DNA of 64,000 nucleotides from Cohnella sp. OV330 (GTDB lineage: Bacteria; Bacillota; Bacilli; Paenibacillales; Paenibacillaceae): positions 111,632 to 175,631 of the forward strand of contig NZ_FOKE01000003.1 of NCBI RefSeq assembly GCF_900112065.1, written 5' to 3'. Position 1 is the stretch's first letter. Each line of letters opens with the position of its first letter. The position numbers and the translations under genes are program-made. The notes under the pieces were generated by a model. It did not search any database. It saw only the letters and a program-made list of their open reading frames with translations, and was not told where the DNA came from. Positions 42,807-52,174 of the stretch are shown here, piece after piece.

Positions 42807-44568
42807 TGGCCGCCACCTGCCTCTCGATGCCTTCGTTCTGCAGCATGAACACTTCGTAGTAATACCCGCGTCTCGCCAGCAGCTCGGCATGCGTGCCTTC
42901 TTCGATCACGCGCCCGGCGTCCAGGATGAGGATGCGGTCGGCCTTGGCGGTCGTGGAGATGCGCTGGGCGATGATGATCTTCGTGCACGGGGCTTCCAGC
43001 CGGTTCAGGCTGTCCTGGATATGCGCCTCGGTCTCGAGATCGACGGCGGACGTCGTGTCGTCGAGGATGAGGATCGGCCGTGCGACCGCCATGGCGCGCG
43101 CGAGCGCGAGACGCTGCTTCTGCCCGCCCGACAGCCCGACGCCCCGTTCCCCGATGATCGTGTCGTAGCCCTCCGGCATTTTGCGGATAAAGTCGTGCGC
43201 CGCCGCCAGCTTGGCGTATTTCACCGTGTCGTCCTCGGGCAGCTCGGGATCGCCGAACGCGACGTTGCCGTCGATCGTGTCGGAGAAGAGCAGCACGTCC
43301 TGCGTCGCGATGCCGACATTGGTGCGCAGCTCGCCGAGATCCAGCTCGCGCACGTCCACGCCGTCGATCAGCACGCGTCCTTCGGTGACGTCGTAAAAGC
43401 GCGGGATAAGATTGACGATCGTCGTCTTGCCCGCGCCGGTCGGTCCCATGATCGCGACCGTCTCGCCCGGATTGACGGTGAAGCTGACGTCGCTCAGCAC
43501 CGTCGCGCTATCGTACTTGAAGGTGACGCGGTCGAACCGGATGCTGCCTTCAAAGCGCTCGCCGGCGCCAGTCTTGCGCCCGCCCGCGATCTTGGGAATC
43601 GCGTAGTAGATCTCGACGACCTTGGTCAGGCTGGCGAAAAAACGCTGGATATCGTTAATGATCATGCCGATGTTGCGCATCGGGTTGGAGATCGCCCAGA
43701 TGAGCGCCGAGAACGCGGCGAATTCGCCGAACGTGATGCGGCCGTTCATGACCAGGATGCCGCCCGCGATCATAAGGACGACATTGAACGCCTGCGCGAA
43801 CGACTCGAGATAAGGGAAGTAGTCGAGCCACACCATCGCGGCGGCTTTGTTCGCCTGTTGATAGTTCGCGTTGCGCTCGCGGAACTTCTCGATCTCGTAT
43901 TCCTCCCGCGCGAACGCTTTGACGACGCGGTTCGCCGCGATATTTTCCTGGGTGGAGGAGTTCAGCTGGGAGAGACGCTCGCGCAGTCCCACGTACATCG
44001 GACGGACGCGCTTCGCGAACAGGTAGGCCGTGACGAAGATCGGCGGCGCGAGCAGGAGCAGCCACCACGTGAGCGCCGCGTCGATGTAGAAAAAGTAGCT
44101 GACGGCCGCGATGAAAATGGTAAGCGACTCGACGATCGTCTTCACGATCCATGCGAGCGAATGCCGGACCATCTCGAGATCGCCGGTCATCCGCGTCATC
44201 TGGTCGCCCGTACGGTTGCGGTCGAAGTACTCCCGGTCCTGACGCTGGATCTGGTTGTAGAGGAAGATGCGGACATTGTAGAGCATGTTCTGCGAGGCGC
44301 GCTCGTACTGCATCATCGTCACGTACGCGAGCCCCGTGCGCAGCAGCGAAAAGCCGATCATGCCCAGGCAGAGCGCGATGAGCAGGCCGCGCTTCCCGGT
44401 TAGATTCTGCACCGCGTCGTCGCCGGCGATGAACGTATCGACGATGCGCTGGCTGAGGTACGGGTTCGCGATCGTCAGGGACGACCCGATGACGGATAGG
44501 CAGAGCGCGAGGATATATCTTGCACGGTTGCCCTCCAGGTTTTTCCACAACCACTTGACTTCAAACAT
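42799..44568 (-). CDS. ABC exporter half-transporter, degenerate ATPase site
   Basis: 589 residues from the ATG at 44568 (AGGTGG upstream). It has the same architecture as its partner, but the Walker B ends ILILDDTTSAVD (Asp in place of the catalytic Glu) and the H-loop has Gln instead of His (IIIAQRIST). The signature LSGGQKQR is canonical. This asymmetry is the known mark of heterodimeric exporters, with one non-hydrolysing site. Transcribed first and translationally coupled to the canonical half. Confidence 0.92.
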   Translation of the reverse strand: MFEVKWLWKNLEGNRARYILALCLSVIGSSLTIANPYLSQRIVDTFIAGDDAVQNLTGKRGLLIALCLGMIGFSLLRTGLAYVTMMQYERASQNMLYNVRIFLYNQIQRQDREYFDRNRTGDQMTRMTGDLEMVRHSLAWIVKTIVESLTIFIAAVSYFFYIDAALTWWLLLLAPPIFVTAYLFAKRVRPMYVGLRERLSQLNSSTQENIAANRVVKAFAREEYEIEKFRERNANYQQANKAAAMVWLDYFPYLESFAQAFNVVLMIAGGILVMNGRITFGEFAAFSALIWAISNPMRNIGMIINDIQRFFASLTKVVEIYYAIPKIAGGRKTGAGERFEGSIRFDRVTFKYDSATVLSDVSFTVNPGETVAIMGPTGAGKTTIVNLIPRFYDVTEGRVLIDGVDVRELDLGELRTNVGIATQDVLLFSDTIDGNVAFGDPELPEDDTVKYAKLAAAHDFIRKMPEGYDTIIGERGVGLSGGQKQRLALARAMAVARPILILDDTTSAVDLETEAHIQDSLNRLEAPCTKIIIAQRISTTAKADRILILDAGRVIEEGTHAELLARRGYYYEVFMLQNEGIERQVAANG

Positions 44569-44886
44569 GCTGATTGACCACCTGTTCCTGTAAGTTCTGA
44601 AGTCGCAATGCCAATTAAGCAAACAAGGCGATTATACACCCATTTGGGCGCACGGGAAGACCCAATTTTAAGGTTGTCGTTATTTTGAAGAAGAAGGCGC
44701 GTTTCCGGAATGCGCGCTTGTCGCTCGAAGCGCTTCGCCCCGCAAAACCTAGCAGAATCGTGTGATTAAATAGCAGGAATGTTACTTTCCGGTCATAGCC
44801 CCGCGGCCTATGCTGTGGAGAGAAGCGACCTGGGCCAGCCTGGTCTGGGTTGTAGGGTTCGAGCATGGAAAGGGGGGCTTGCGGCA
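44569..44886. other. Divergent intergenic region (318 bp), no gene seen
   Basis: It lies between the ABC exporter and epimerase genes and must hold both promoters. One GC-rich hairpin (GGCGCG ... CGCGC near 44696-44725) is visible. No convincing coding frame, RNA or operator was found. Confidence 0.5.
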
Positions 44887-45777
44887 GTGAATGCGAAATA
44901 TTCCGTCTCGGAGCGAAACGCCAGACCGAGGCTGGACGTGCAGATGTCTTGGTGGGGGATGTCGGGCCTTGCGGACAAAATGGGGACGCGAACGGTGGAA
45001 GAGCGCGTCGCGGCGATCGCCGAAGCGGGCTTCGACGGGATCAACGGGTATATTCCTCCGGCGGAGCAGCAGGACCGCTGGCGGCGCCTGCTGGAGCGAT
45101 ACGGTTTGTCCTTCAGCGTCAACGCGTATCCGAAGACGGCGGAGGATATGGACGGATTTTTGGCGCAAGCGGCCGCGTACGGCGGCATTCAGCATATCAA
45201 CATTCAGGTCATGACGCCTTTTCTCGTGGGCGAGCCGGCCGTCGGTCTGCTCCGCGAGCTCGATCGATTGTCCTCGGAGAAGGGCATTCCGGCTTTCATC
45301 GAGACGCACCGCGGCACGATTACGCAGGACCTGCTCCGCACGCTCGAATATTTGGATGCATTGAAGTCGCTCAGGTTGACCGCCGATTTGTCCCACTATA
45401 TCGTAGCGGGCGAGATGCATACCGTATCCGACGAAGCCGAGGTCTTACTCGGGCGGATCGTTCGGCGGGCCGCCGCGTTCCATGCGCGGGTGTCCAACGG
45501 CGAGCAGGTCCAGGTCGACGTCGGGGAAAACGGCGAGCATCCGATGATGCCGCACTTTAAGCGCTGGTGGGGCGAGGGCATGCGGCATTGGCAATCGGCG
45601 GCCGGTCCGGGAGACGTGCTGCCGTTCGTGGTCGAGCTGGGGCCGCCGCCGTACGCCATCACCGCGGACGAGCATGCGGGGCGAACGGCCGAGATCGGGG
45701 ACCGGTGGCGGCAGTCGCTGCTGTTGCTGCGTACGATCAGAGGGGTGTGGGCGGATGCGGAGAGGGAGCGGTCTTAG
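44887..45777 (+). CDS. Sugar phosphate isomerase/epimerase (xylose isomerase-like TIM barrel)
   Basis: 296 residues from a GTG at 44887 with AAAGGGGGG upstream; the frame is open further but without a ribosome binding site. It has the AP_endonuc_2/IolE-like barrel (MGTRTVEERVAAIAEAGFDGINGY) and metal-ligand segments IETHRGTITQDLLRTLEYLDAL, LRLTADLSHYIVAGEM, HARVSNGEQVQVD and a late Glu in FVVELGPPPYAI. Such proteins epimerise or isomerise keto-sugars; the substrate cannot be assigned. It stands alone, followed by a repeat array. Confidence 0.82.
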   Translation: MNAKYSVSERNARPRLDVQMSWWGMSGLADKMGTRTVEERVAAIAEAGFDGINGYIPPAEQQDRWRRLLERYGLSFSVNAYPKTAEDMDGFLAQAAAYGGIQHINIQVMTPFLVGEPAVGLLRELDRLSSEKGIPAFIETHRGTITQDLLRTLEYLDALKSLRLTADLSHYIVAGEMHTVSDEAEVLLGRIVRRAAAFHARVSNGEQVQVDVGENGEHPMMPHFKRWWGEGMRHWQSAAGPGDVLPFVVELGPPPYAITADEHAGRTAEIGDRWRQSLLLLRTIRGVWADAERERS

Positions 45778-45870
45778 CGATAAGGCACGACTCGCATCGC
45801 GGCCACGGCACGCGCGGCTTTCCTTGTTCGCGCGACTCGTACCCGCGGCCGCCCACGGGCTCATCCCACT

Positions 45871-46235
45871 CACGTGATACTCATAATAGCGCAAAATTGC
45901 GCTATTCTCGTACCCACGGCACCCGACCACTCACCCGCCGCCCACGTGATACTCAGAAATAGCGCAAAATTGCGCTATTCTCGTACCGCGCCTCCCACTA
46001 GCTACCCCGCAGCTCACGTGATACTCAGAAATAGCGCAAAATTGCGCTATTCCCGTACCCGCATCTCCCGTTAGCTAGCACGCAGCTCACGTGATACCCA
46101 GAAATAGCGTAAAATTGCGCTATTCTCGTACCGCGCCTCCCGCTAGCTACCCCGCAGCTCACGTGATACTCCAGAAATAGCGCAAAATTGCGCTATTCCC
46201 GTACCCGCGTCTCCCGACTACTCACCCGCCGCTAC
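45871..46235. repeat. Tandem array, five units of ~72 bp, each with a 22-bp palindrome
   Basis: Units start at the CACGTGATAC blocks at 45871, 45943, 46015, 46088 and 46160 (spacing 72, 72, 73, 72). Each holds arms AATAGCGCAA and TTGCGCTATT separated by AA; unit 4 has one substitution (GCGT). The sequence between palindromes is related from unit to unit (CTCGTACC, CTCCCGCTAGCTACCCCGCAGCT), with more divergence in the first and last. It fills most of the 620-bp gap between the epimerase and the YesN-type gene. No coding frame of credible composition was seen. Confidence 0.9.
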
Positions 46236-46296
46236 CTTTGGCTCCCCGCCGCTCGCCTGAGTGCAGGTTTGAGCAAGCCGTAAGCACGAAAAAGCA

Positions 46297-46345
46297 AAAA
46301 AAGCCGCCCCGTCATCTTATGACTTTGGGGACAGCTCTTTTGACG
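46297..46345 (-). terminator. Terminator of the GH31-response regulator operon
   Basis: On the minus strand a GTCAT/ATGAC inner stem and GGGG/CCCC outer pairs are followed by GGCTTTTTTTGC. The outer stem is imperfect. Confidence 0.6.
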
Positions 46346-46399
46346 CTCGGCAATCTCCGCCGGCCAATAAACTTAACTTCATCCAAAGCCCCCGCACGA

Positions 46400-48037
46400 T
46401 CAGAAAGACTTGTGCCGGTAATCTTGCGGCGTCAGACCGTAGTGCTCCTTGAACAGCTTGATAAAATACTGCGGCTTGTGATAACCGATCGCCGAAGCGA
46501 CGTCGCTGACCTTGAGCTCGGGCTGCTCAAGTAGCAGCTCGCGCGCCCGCTGCATGCGCGCCCTGTACAGATAATCGCTGATGTTTTCGCTCATCTTGCT
46601 CTTGAACAGCGCGGACAGATACGCGGGATGCAGTCCGACGTGGTCCGCCGCCGACTGGAGCGTGGCATCGGCAAGCCGTTCCGCGATGAACTGCTGCACC
46701 TTGCGGATGAGCGCGGCCTGCTCGTTGTTCCATTCGCTCTTGGTCATCTCCTGCAGCTGCTCGAGCGTGTGCGCGACCCAGTCCTGGAGCTGGCGCATAT
46801 GGCGGAACCGGTTGGCGTCGCCGGGCTTGTCGGGCTCGGACGGGAAGACGTCGTGGAGACTGAACCCGTTTTTGTGGGCAAAAAAGCTGAAGGCGCCCAT
46901 CGCGTGATAATAAAGCTCGAGCAGCGTCTCCCGCGATTCCATCCCTTTGTCCCCGACCTCCTGGAAGACGACATCCCACTTCGCGCGGATCGCCTCCCAT
47001 TGGCCGATCTCGGACAGCTGAATGAACGTGGGCGACTCGTACAAGCTGTGAATCCGATAGGGCATCTCTGGCGTGGCGGCGTCTTGCAGCCGGATGAGCA
47101 GATCCGTCCCGCCGCCGAGCTGGCGGGCGAATACGGCCAGCGAATCCCGGTACATGCCGCGCAGGCCGTGCGACATAACCTGCCAATCGCCCAGCACGAT
47201 CGAGATGCTGCTCTTGAGAAATTGCCTGACGTGCTGCTGCAGCCGCGAGGCCAGATGCTCGAACGATTGCTGCCGGGCGAGCTCGGGCTGCGGATCCTGC
47301 GACAGCCAAGTCTCTTCCCGGACTTTGAGAATGAACACCTCGTAATCGTAGGCATCGCGGCCGTGCCAGACGTGGAACAGGTCCGAGAACGTCTCCTCCG
47401 CGATGTTGGCGACGGCGGAGGCGAGCAGGGACTGGTCCCGCCAGTTCAGCTCCTCCGCGGACGACTCGATGCGCAGCAGGCACATCGCCGTCAGATCTCC
47501 CGGACGAAACGGCAGCTGATAGTAAGCCAGCTTCTCCTCAAGCAGCTCCGGCGGCAGCTTCCGCCCCTGCAGCAGGTCCGTCAGCAGCTTCTCCCTGAAC
47601 AGCGGCATGTGCTCGCGAACCATATCCATGGCCTTCTGTTGTCTGCCGCGCTCGTCCCACTCGAGGCGAAGCGCCTCGGTCAACCGGCGCACCGCGCCGG
47701 CCAGCTCCTCGTGATCCACCGGCTTGAGCAGATAGCCGTCCACCTGCTGCCGGATGGCCTCCTGCGCATAATCCCATTCCCCGTACCCGGACAGCAAGAT
47801 GCTTTTAAAGTGCTTGTCGTATTTTTTGAGCTGCTGGATCAGCTCCAGGCCGGAGATGCCGGGCATGCGGATATCGGTGAGGACGATGTCGACGGGACTG
47901 GTCTTGCAAAATTCAAGCGCCTCTTCGCCGGAAAACGCCTTATGCACCTTGCCGATCCCCAGCGCCTGCCATGGCATGTTGCGTTCGAGACTGTCCACGA
48001 GGTGAGAGTGGTCGTCGACGATGAGCAGTTCGTACAT
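46400..48037 (-). CDS. YesN-type response regulator (REC + AraC HTH), no adjacent kinase
   Basis: 545 residues from the ATG at 48037 (GGGGGGAG upstream). The receiver has phospho-acceptor Asp55 (LTDIRMP) and LLKPVDHEEL. A long middle region of the YesN type (residues ~130-430) precedes the AraC double HTH (ATLQSAADHVGLHPAYLSALFKSKMSE and VSDVASAIGYHKPQYFIKLFKEHYGLTPQDYR). It follows the GH31 gene by 46 bp on the same strand, so they are probably one operon. No YesM kinase is adjacent. The nearest unpaired kinase is at 61916-63637. Confidence 0.92.
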   Translation of the reverse strand: MYELLIVDDHSHLVDSLERNMPWQALGIGKVHKAFSGEEALEFCKTSPVDIVLTDIRMPGISGLELIQQLKKYDKHFKSILLSGYGEWDYAQEAIRQQVDGYLLKPVDHEELAGAVRRLTEALRLEWDERGRQQKAMDMVREHMPLFREKLLTDLLQGRKLPPELLEEKLAYYQLPFRPGDLTAMCLLRIESSAEELNWRDQSLLASAVANIAEETFSDLFHVWHGRDAYDYEVFILKVREETWLSQDPQPELARQQSFEHLASRLQQHVRQFLKSSISIVLGDWQVMSHGLRGMYRDSLAVFARQLGGGTDLLIRLQDAATPEMPYRIHSLYESPTFIQLSEIGQWEAIRAKWDVVFQEVGDKGMESRETLLELYYHAMGAFSFFAHKNGFSLHDVFPSEPDKPGDANRFRHMRQLQDWVAHTLEQLQEMTKSEWNNEQAALIRKVQQFIAERLADATLQSAADHVGLHPAYLSALFKSKMSENISDYLYRARMQRARELLLEQPELKVSDVASAIGYHKPQYFIKLFKEHYGLTPQDYRHKSF

Positions 48038-48083
48038 GCAGGCTCCCCCCATGGTTCGATTCATTGCGATTCATTGCATACGC

Positions 48084-49619
48084 CTATTGCTTACGATACC
48101 ACGGCAGCCGCGAGAGCGGCGCCTCTATCTCAAGTGCGACGGGGCCTTCGACGAGGCTGCCGTCATCGCCCTTCCAGCGGCCTTCGGGGAAATGTACGAC
48201 TCTGGCCGACTGTCCCTTGACGACGACCGGCGCGACGAGCAGGTCCGACCCGAGCAGGAACTGATCCTGCACGAGCGCATAGCCTTGGCCCGGATACTCG
48301 AACTCCAGGCTGCGCAGGATCGGGAGGCCGTCGACCGCCGCTTGTCTGGCGAGCGCCAGCAGTTCCTCGCAGAGCTCGGTCCGCAGCCGCACGGCGTCCA
48401 GCGACCAGGTTAGCTCGTCGCCGCTCAGCACGCGCCAGGGTGCCATGGAAAACTGCATGACCGGGAACAGTGCGGCGCACTGCGCATACCGGACGAATAG
48501 CTCGCTGTCGAAGCGGAAGTCGGGAGCGTTGATGTCGCCGTCCATGCCGCCGCCGATCATGTCGGGACAGTTGAACGCGTAGCCGAGCAGCCCCTGCGCG
48601 ATAGCGTTCGGGATCAGGCCGCCGAGCCCGCCCGCGTCCCAGGTGTGCGTCTTGTCCCGTTGGCGCTGGATGAGCGCCTGACCGCCGAGCTTCCAGCACA
48701 TGCGCAGCTCAACGAGCGAGTAGCCGATGCCGAGGGACGCGTAGGCCTCGCAGTCCTCGAGCTGGCGCAGCGGGCGCGACCAGGAGACAGGCTGCGTCAC
48801 GTCAGGCGCGCCCGGCAGGATCGGCTCGCCGGCGTCGAGCTTGAAGCCGTCCACGCCGTAGTCCACGATCAGCCGGTCCATCTGCCGCCTGAACCAAGCT
48901 GCGCCTTCCGCCTTCGTATAGTCAATGACGGCGCTGTAGCCGTTCCACCATTGACGGAGCACGGGCGCTCCGTCCGCGCCGGTCATGAGCAGTCCGCCGC
49001 CGCGAAGTTCCTTGAAGATCGTGCTGTCCGCGCTCACGTAGGGACACATCCACAGCATGACTTTGAAGCCCATGCGATGCAGCTCGGCGACCATCGCGCC
49101 CGGATCGGGGAACCGGTGCTTGTCGAAGTCCCACATGCCGTAGTCCTTCATCCAGTTGTCGTCGACAATGAGGATGCCCGGCGGCAGCCCGTTCGCCAGG
49201 ATCGATTCCGCGTAGCGGATAATCTTGTCCTGCGTGGGCGCGTAGAACATCTCGATCCAGGTGCAGTATTGCGGCGCCGTAAAGGCGAGCGCGTCGGGAA
49301 TTTGGCCGGACGGGGGAAAGTACGTGCGGCTGGCATGCGCATAGGCACCTTTCAGAGAGCCGTGTCCTTCTTCCAGGACGACCTCTCCGGCGCCGGGCGA
49401 GACGGATAGCTCTTCCTCGTCTGCACGGAAGGCGAACGGATCCTCGCTCCAGAGGTAACGGCCTTGGCTGGACAGCAGCAGAGGGGAGGCTTGATTGTCG
49501 TCCGTCATGCGCAAATCCCTGGCATGGACCGTTCGTCCGAACGGCATGGCGCTGCCTTCGTTGATGACGCCGCCCCACCAATATTCGCCGGGCAGCCTGG
49601 CGATCGTTTTGTCGGTCAT
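48084..49619 (-). CDS. GH31 alpha-glycosidase (alpha-glucosidase/alpha-xylosidase type)
   Basis: 511 residues, no signal peptide. The barrel contains GILIVDDNWMKDYGMWDFD, the catalytic nucleophile Asp in GVDGFKLDAGEP and an acid/base candidate Asp in THTWDAGGLGGLIPNA. A C-terminal beta domain follows (DLLVAPVVVKGQSARVVHFPEGRW). It is shorter than classic GH31 enzymes because the N-terminal beta domain is reduced. It probably cleaves alpha-linked oligosaccharides imported by the transporter encoded divergently at 49864. First gene of the operon with the YesN-type regulator. Confidence 0.9.
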   Translation of the reverse strand: MTDKTIARLPGEYWWGGVINEGSAMPFGRTVHARDLRMTDDNQASPLLLSSQGRYLWSEDPFAFRADEEELSVSPGAGEVVLEEGHGSLKGAYAHASRTYFPPSGQIPDALAFTAPQYCTWIEMFYAPTQDKIIRYAESILANGLPPGILIVDDNWMKDYGMWDFDKHRFPDPGAMVAELHRMGFKVMLWMCPYVSADSTIFKELRGGGLLMTGADGAPVLRQWWNGYSAVIDYTKAEGAAWFRRQMDRLIVDYGVDGFKLDAGEPILPGAPDVTQPVSWSRPLRQLEDCEAYASLGIGYSLVELRMCWKLGGQALIQRQRDKTHTWDAGGLGGLIPNAIAQGLLGYAFNCPDMIGGGMDGDINAPDFRFDSELFVRYAQCAALFPVMQFSMAPWRVLSGDELTWSLDAVRLRTELCEELLALARQAAVDGLPILRSLEFEYPGQGYALVQDQFLLGSDLLVAPVVVKGQSARVVHFPEGRWKGDDGSLVEGPVALEIEAPLSRLPWYRKQ

Positions 49620-49863
49620 GGCTTCATTCTCCTTGTCTGTAACGGACGGATGCGGGCGGAGGCCATCGTCTTTAGCGTCCTCGTTCAGCTGATTTTTGCT
49701 TCAGTTTTAATTATGCAGACAACGCAGACGGCTGGAAAGCGGATCTAAAGAATGTGGTTTCAATCTTAAAATCGGGGCATATCAACGCGCAAATCCCGTG
49801 CTTTATGATGAGAGCGTCAAGAGCTCACGACGATCATCAGCCAAAAACGAGGGGGATATCACG

Positions 49864-51216
49864 ATGAACGTAAAAAAGAAATCGAAAGCGGCTTCGGCAG
49901 CCGGCGTACTGCTCGTCGCTTCGCTGGCACTGGCTGCCTGCGGCGGCAACTCGAATAGCGGAGGCAACGCGGCAAGCAGCGCGCCGGCAAGCGGCGCTTC
50001 AAGCCCTGCGGCCAGCAAGCCGGCAGGCGGCGACAGCGGCAAAGCCGTCACGATCTCCTACACGATCTGGGACAAGAACCAGCAGCCGGCCATGGAAGCG
50101 ATCGCGAAGGCGTTCACCGACCAGAATCCGAACATCAAGGTCAAAGTCGACGTCATCCCCTGGGGCGACTACTGGACCAAGATGTCCGCGGCCGCGCCGG
50201 CAGGCACGCTGCCCGACGTCTTCTGGATGCACGGCGGCCAGTTCATCAAGTACGCGACGGGCCAATTCCTCGAGCCGATCACCGACAAGGTGCAGGCAGG
50301 CGAGATCGACCTGAACAATTACGCCGCGAACCTCGGTTCGATTTACACGCTCGACGGGCAGAACTACGGCATTCCGAAGGACTTCGATACGATCGGCCTC
50401 GCTTATAACAAGGAGCTGTTCGATCAGGCGAGCATTCCGTATCCGGACGATACGTGGACCTACGAGAAGCTTGCCGAAGTGGCCAAGAAGCTCAGTCAGC
50501 CGGACAAAGGCATCTACGGCTTCGGCGCCAAGCTGGATACGCAAGCCGGCTACTGGAACGACATTCTGGCGAACGGCGGCCACATCCTGAACGACGACAT
50601 GACCAAGTCCGGCTACGACGAGCCGGCAACCATCGAAGCGCTCAAAGCTCGCTACCAGCTGATCGTCGACAAGGCTTCGCCGACGCACCAGCAGATGACC
50701 GACACGGACGCGGTCGAGATGTTCAAGTCCGGCAAGCTCGCGATGATTTTCGACGGCTCGTGGGACAATGGCAACCTGGCCAGCAGCGACGTCATCAAAG
50801 GCAAGTACGACTGGGCGAAGCTGCCTCAGGGCAAGGTCAAGCGCGGCAACATCATCAACGGCCTCGGCAACGTCATGTCCGCGAAGGGCAAGCACAAGGC
50901 AGAGTCCTGGCAGTTCCTGAAGTTCCTCGGCTCGAAGGACGCGGCCGACATCACGGCTCAAATGGGCGCGGCGATCCCGGCATTCAACGGCACGCAGGAT
51001 GCTTGGGTGAAGTCCAAGCCGGACCTCAACCTGCAGGTGTTCATCGATCAGACGGCGGACGCGGTCCCTTATCCGAGCGGCTCCAAGTCGTATCCGGTCT
51101 GGTTCGCGAAGGAGAGCGAGATCATGTCCCAGGCATGGGGCGGCGCGATCTCGGTCGAAGAAGGCGCCAAGAAGGTCGCGGAAATGATGAATCAGGCGAT
51201 CGCGGACGCGAAGTAA
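49864..51216 (+). CDS. Sugar-binding lipoprotein of ABC importer (family 1, MalE/UgpB type)
   Basis: 450 residues from the ATG at 49864 (GAGGGGGAT upstream). Lipobox LAAC near residue 25, then a Ser/Ala/Gly-rich tether and the two-lobed binding fold (SYTIWDKNQQPAMEAIAKAFTDQNPNIKVKVDVIPWGDYWTKM). Two permease genes follow, separated from this gene by a stable hairpin. It delivers an oligosaccharide, possibly an alpha-glucoside given the neighbouring GH31 gene. Confidence 0.92.
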   Translation: MNVKKKSKAASAAGVLLVASLALAACGGNSNSGGNAASSAPASGASSPAASKPAGGDSGKAVTISYTIWDKNQQPAMEAIAKAFTDQNPNIKVKVDVIPWGDYWTKMSAAAPAGTLPDVFWMHGGQFIKYATGQFLEPITDKVQAGEIDLNNYAANLGSIYTLDGQNYGIPKDFDTIGLAYNKELFDQASIPYPDDTWTYEKLAEVAKKLSQPDKGIYGFGAKLDTQAGYWNDILANGGHILNDDMTKSGYDEPATIEALKARYQLIVDKASPTHQQMTDTDAVEMFKSGKLAMIFDGSWDNGNLASSDVIKGKYDWAKLPQGKVKRGNIINGLGNVMSAKGKHKAESWQFLKFLGSKDAADITAQMGAAIPAFNGTQDAWVKSKPDLNLQVFIDQTADAVPYPSGSKSYPVWFAKESEIMSQAWGGAISVEEGAKKVAEMMNQAIADAK

Positions 51217-51241
51217 GCATCGTCTCCAGAGGTAAAATCGT

Positions 51242-51272
51242 CGAAGGCGATCCCGCTAGCGGGACGCCTTCG
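51242..51272 (+). promoter_or_regulatory. Intercistronic hairpin between binding-protein and permease genes
   Basis: CGAAGGCG pairs with CGCCTTCG and TCCCGC with GCGGGA around a TA loop, with one bulged A. There is no T-tract. Such hairpins usually stabilise the upstream binding-protein mRNA and lower permease expression. Confidence 0.65.
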
Positions 51273-51292
51273 GCCATGATGGGGTGAACGCA

Positions 51293-52162
51293 ATGAACGC
51301 AAAGAGCAGGTACGCATGGGCCTACGTGATGATCGCCCCTACCTTGATCGGGACACTGGTGTTCTGGCTGTGGCCAGCGATCTATTCGGTTTACCTGGGC
51401 TTCCTGAAGTCCGAAAATTTCGGAATGGACAATCACTGGGTCGGCCTGGCCAACTACGAGCGATTGTTCAAGGACGACGAGTTCTGGCAAAATCTTCGCA
51501 ATACGATGCTGTATGTCGTGCTGTTCGTGCCGCTGACGATCGTGCTGTCCACGTTTTTCGCCGTTCTGATGAACGCGAAGATCAAGGGCAGGTCCGCTTA
51601 CCGGGTCATCTACTTCCTGCCGCAGGTTACGATGGCAGCCGCCGCTGCGATGGTATGGGTCATTATTTTCGCGCAGGATTACGGCCTGCTGAACTCCGTG
51701 ATCGGCACGCATATCGCATGGATCTCGGACAAACGGTTCGCCATGTACGCGCTCGTCATGGTGGGCGTATGGGGCGCGATCGGCTTCAACATGCTGCTGA
51801 TCCTGGCCGGCCTCCAAGGCATCCCGCGTCCGCTGTATGAAGCGGCCGAGCTCGACGGCGCCGTGGGCTTCCGCAAGTTTCGCTACATTACGCTTCCGCT
51901 GCTGACGCCGACGCTGTTTTTTACGTCGATCGTGCTCGTCATCGGCGCCACGCAAATTTTCGACAGCATCTACCTGATCATCGGCAAGACGAACGTCGCG
52001 CTGCCTTCCGTGCGCTCGCTCGTTTACGCCTATTACCAAAATTCGTTTATCTACTACGATCAGAACTACGGGGCGGCGATCGTCAACATCCTGCTGCTCA
52101 TCAACCTGATCCTGACCGGCTTCCAGTTCCTGATGCAAAAAAAATGGGTGGTTTACGACTGA
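51293..52162 (+). CDS. ABC sugar importer permease (MalF/UgpA type)
   Basis: 289 residues from the ATG at 51293 (GGGGTG upstream; a GTG three codons earlier is possible). Six predicted membrane helices, with the EAA loop ALYEAAELDGAVGFRKFRYITLPLL type (PLYEAAELDGAVGFRKF). It pairs with the downstream permease. No ATPase gene is in the cluster, so a shared MsmX-type ATPase is expected. Confidence 0.92.
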   Translation: MNAKSRYAWAYVMIAPTLIGTLVFWLWPAIYSVYLGFLKSENFGMDNHWVGLANYERLFKDDEFWQNLRNTMLYVVLFVPLTIVLSTFFAVLMNAKIKGRSAYRVIYFLPQVTMAAAAAMVWVIIFAQDYGLLNSVIGTHIAWISDKRFAMYALVMVGVWGAIGFNMLLILAGLQGIPRPLYEAAELDGAVGFRKFRYITLPLLTPTLFFTSIVLVIGATQIFDSIYLIIGKTNVALPSVRSLVYAYYQNSFIYYDQNYGAAIVNILLLINLILTGFQFLMQKKWVVYD

Positions 52163-52174
52163 GGAGGTACGAAT

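Noticed and set aside
42742..44403. Plus-strand frame of 553 codons across the ABC exporter genes
   Set aside because: It is the shadow of the degenerate-site ABC gene; the minus strand has intact Walker and signature motifs.
45871..46235. CRISPR-like pattern of 22-bp palindromes at regular intervals
   Set aside because: The intervening ~50-bp segments are related to each other, not unique spacers, and no cas genes are nearby.
46628..48220. Plus-strand frame of 530 codons opposite the YesN-type regulator
   Set aside because: Shadow of the regulator gene; no domains and no ribosome binding site.
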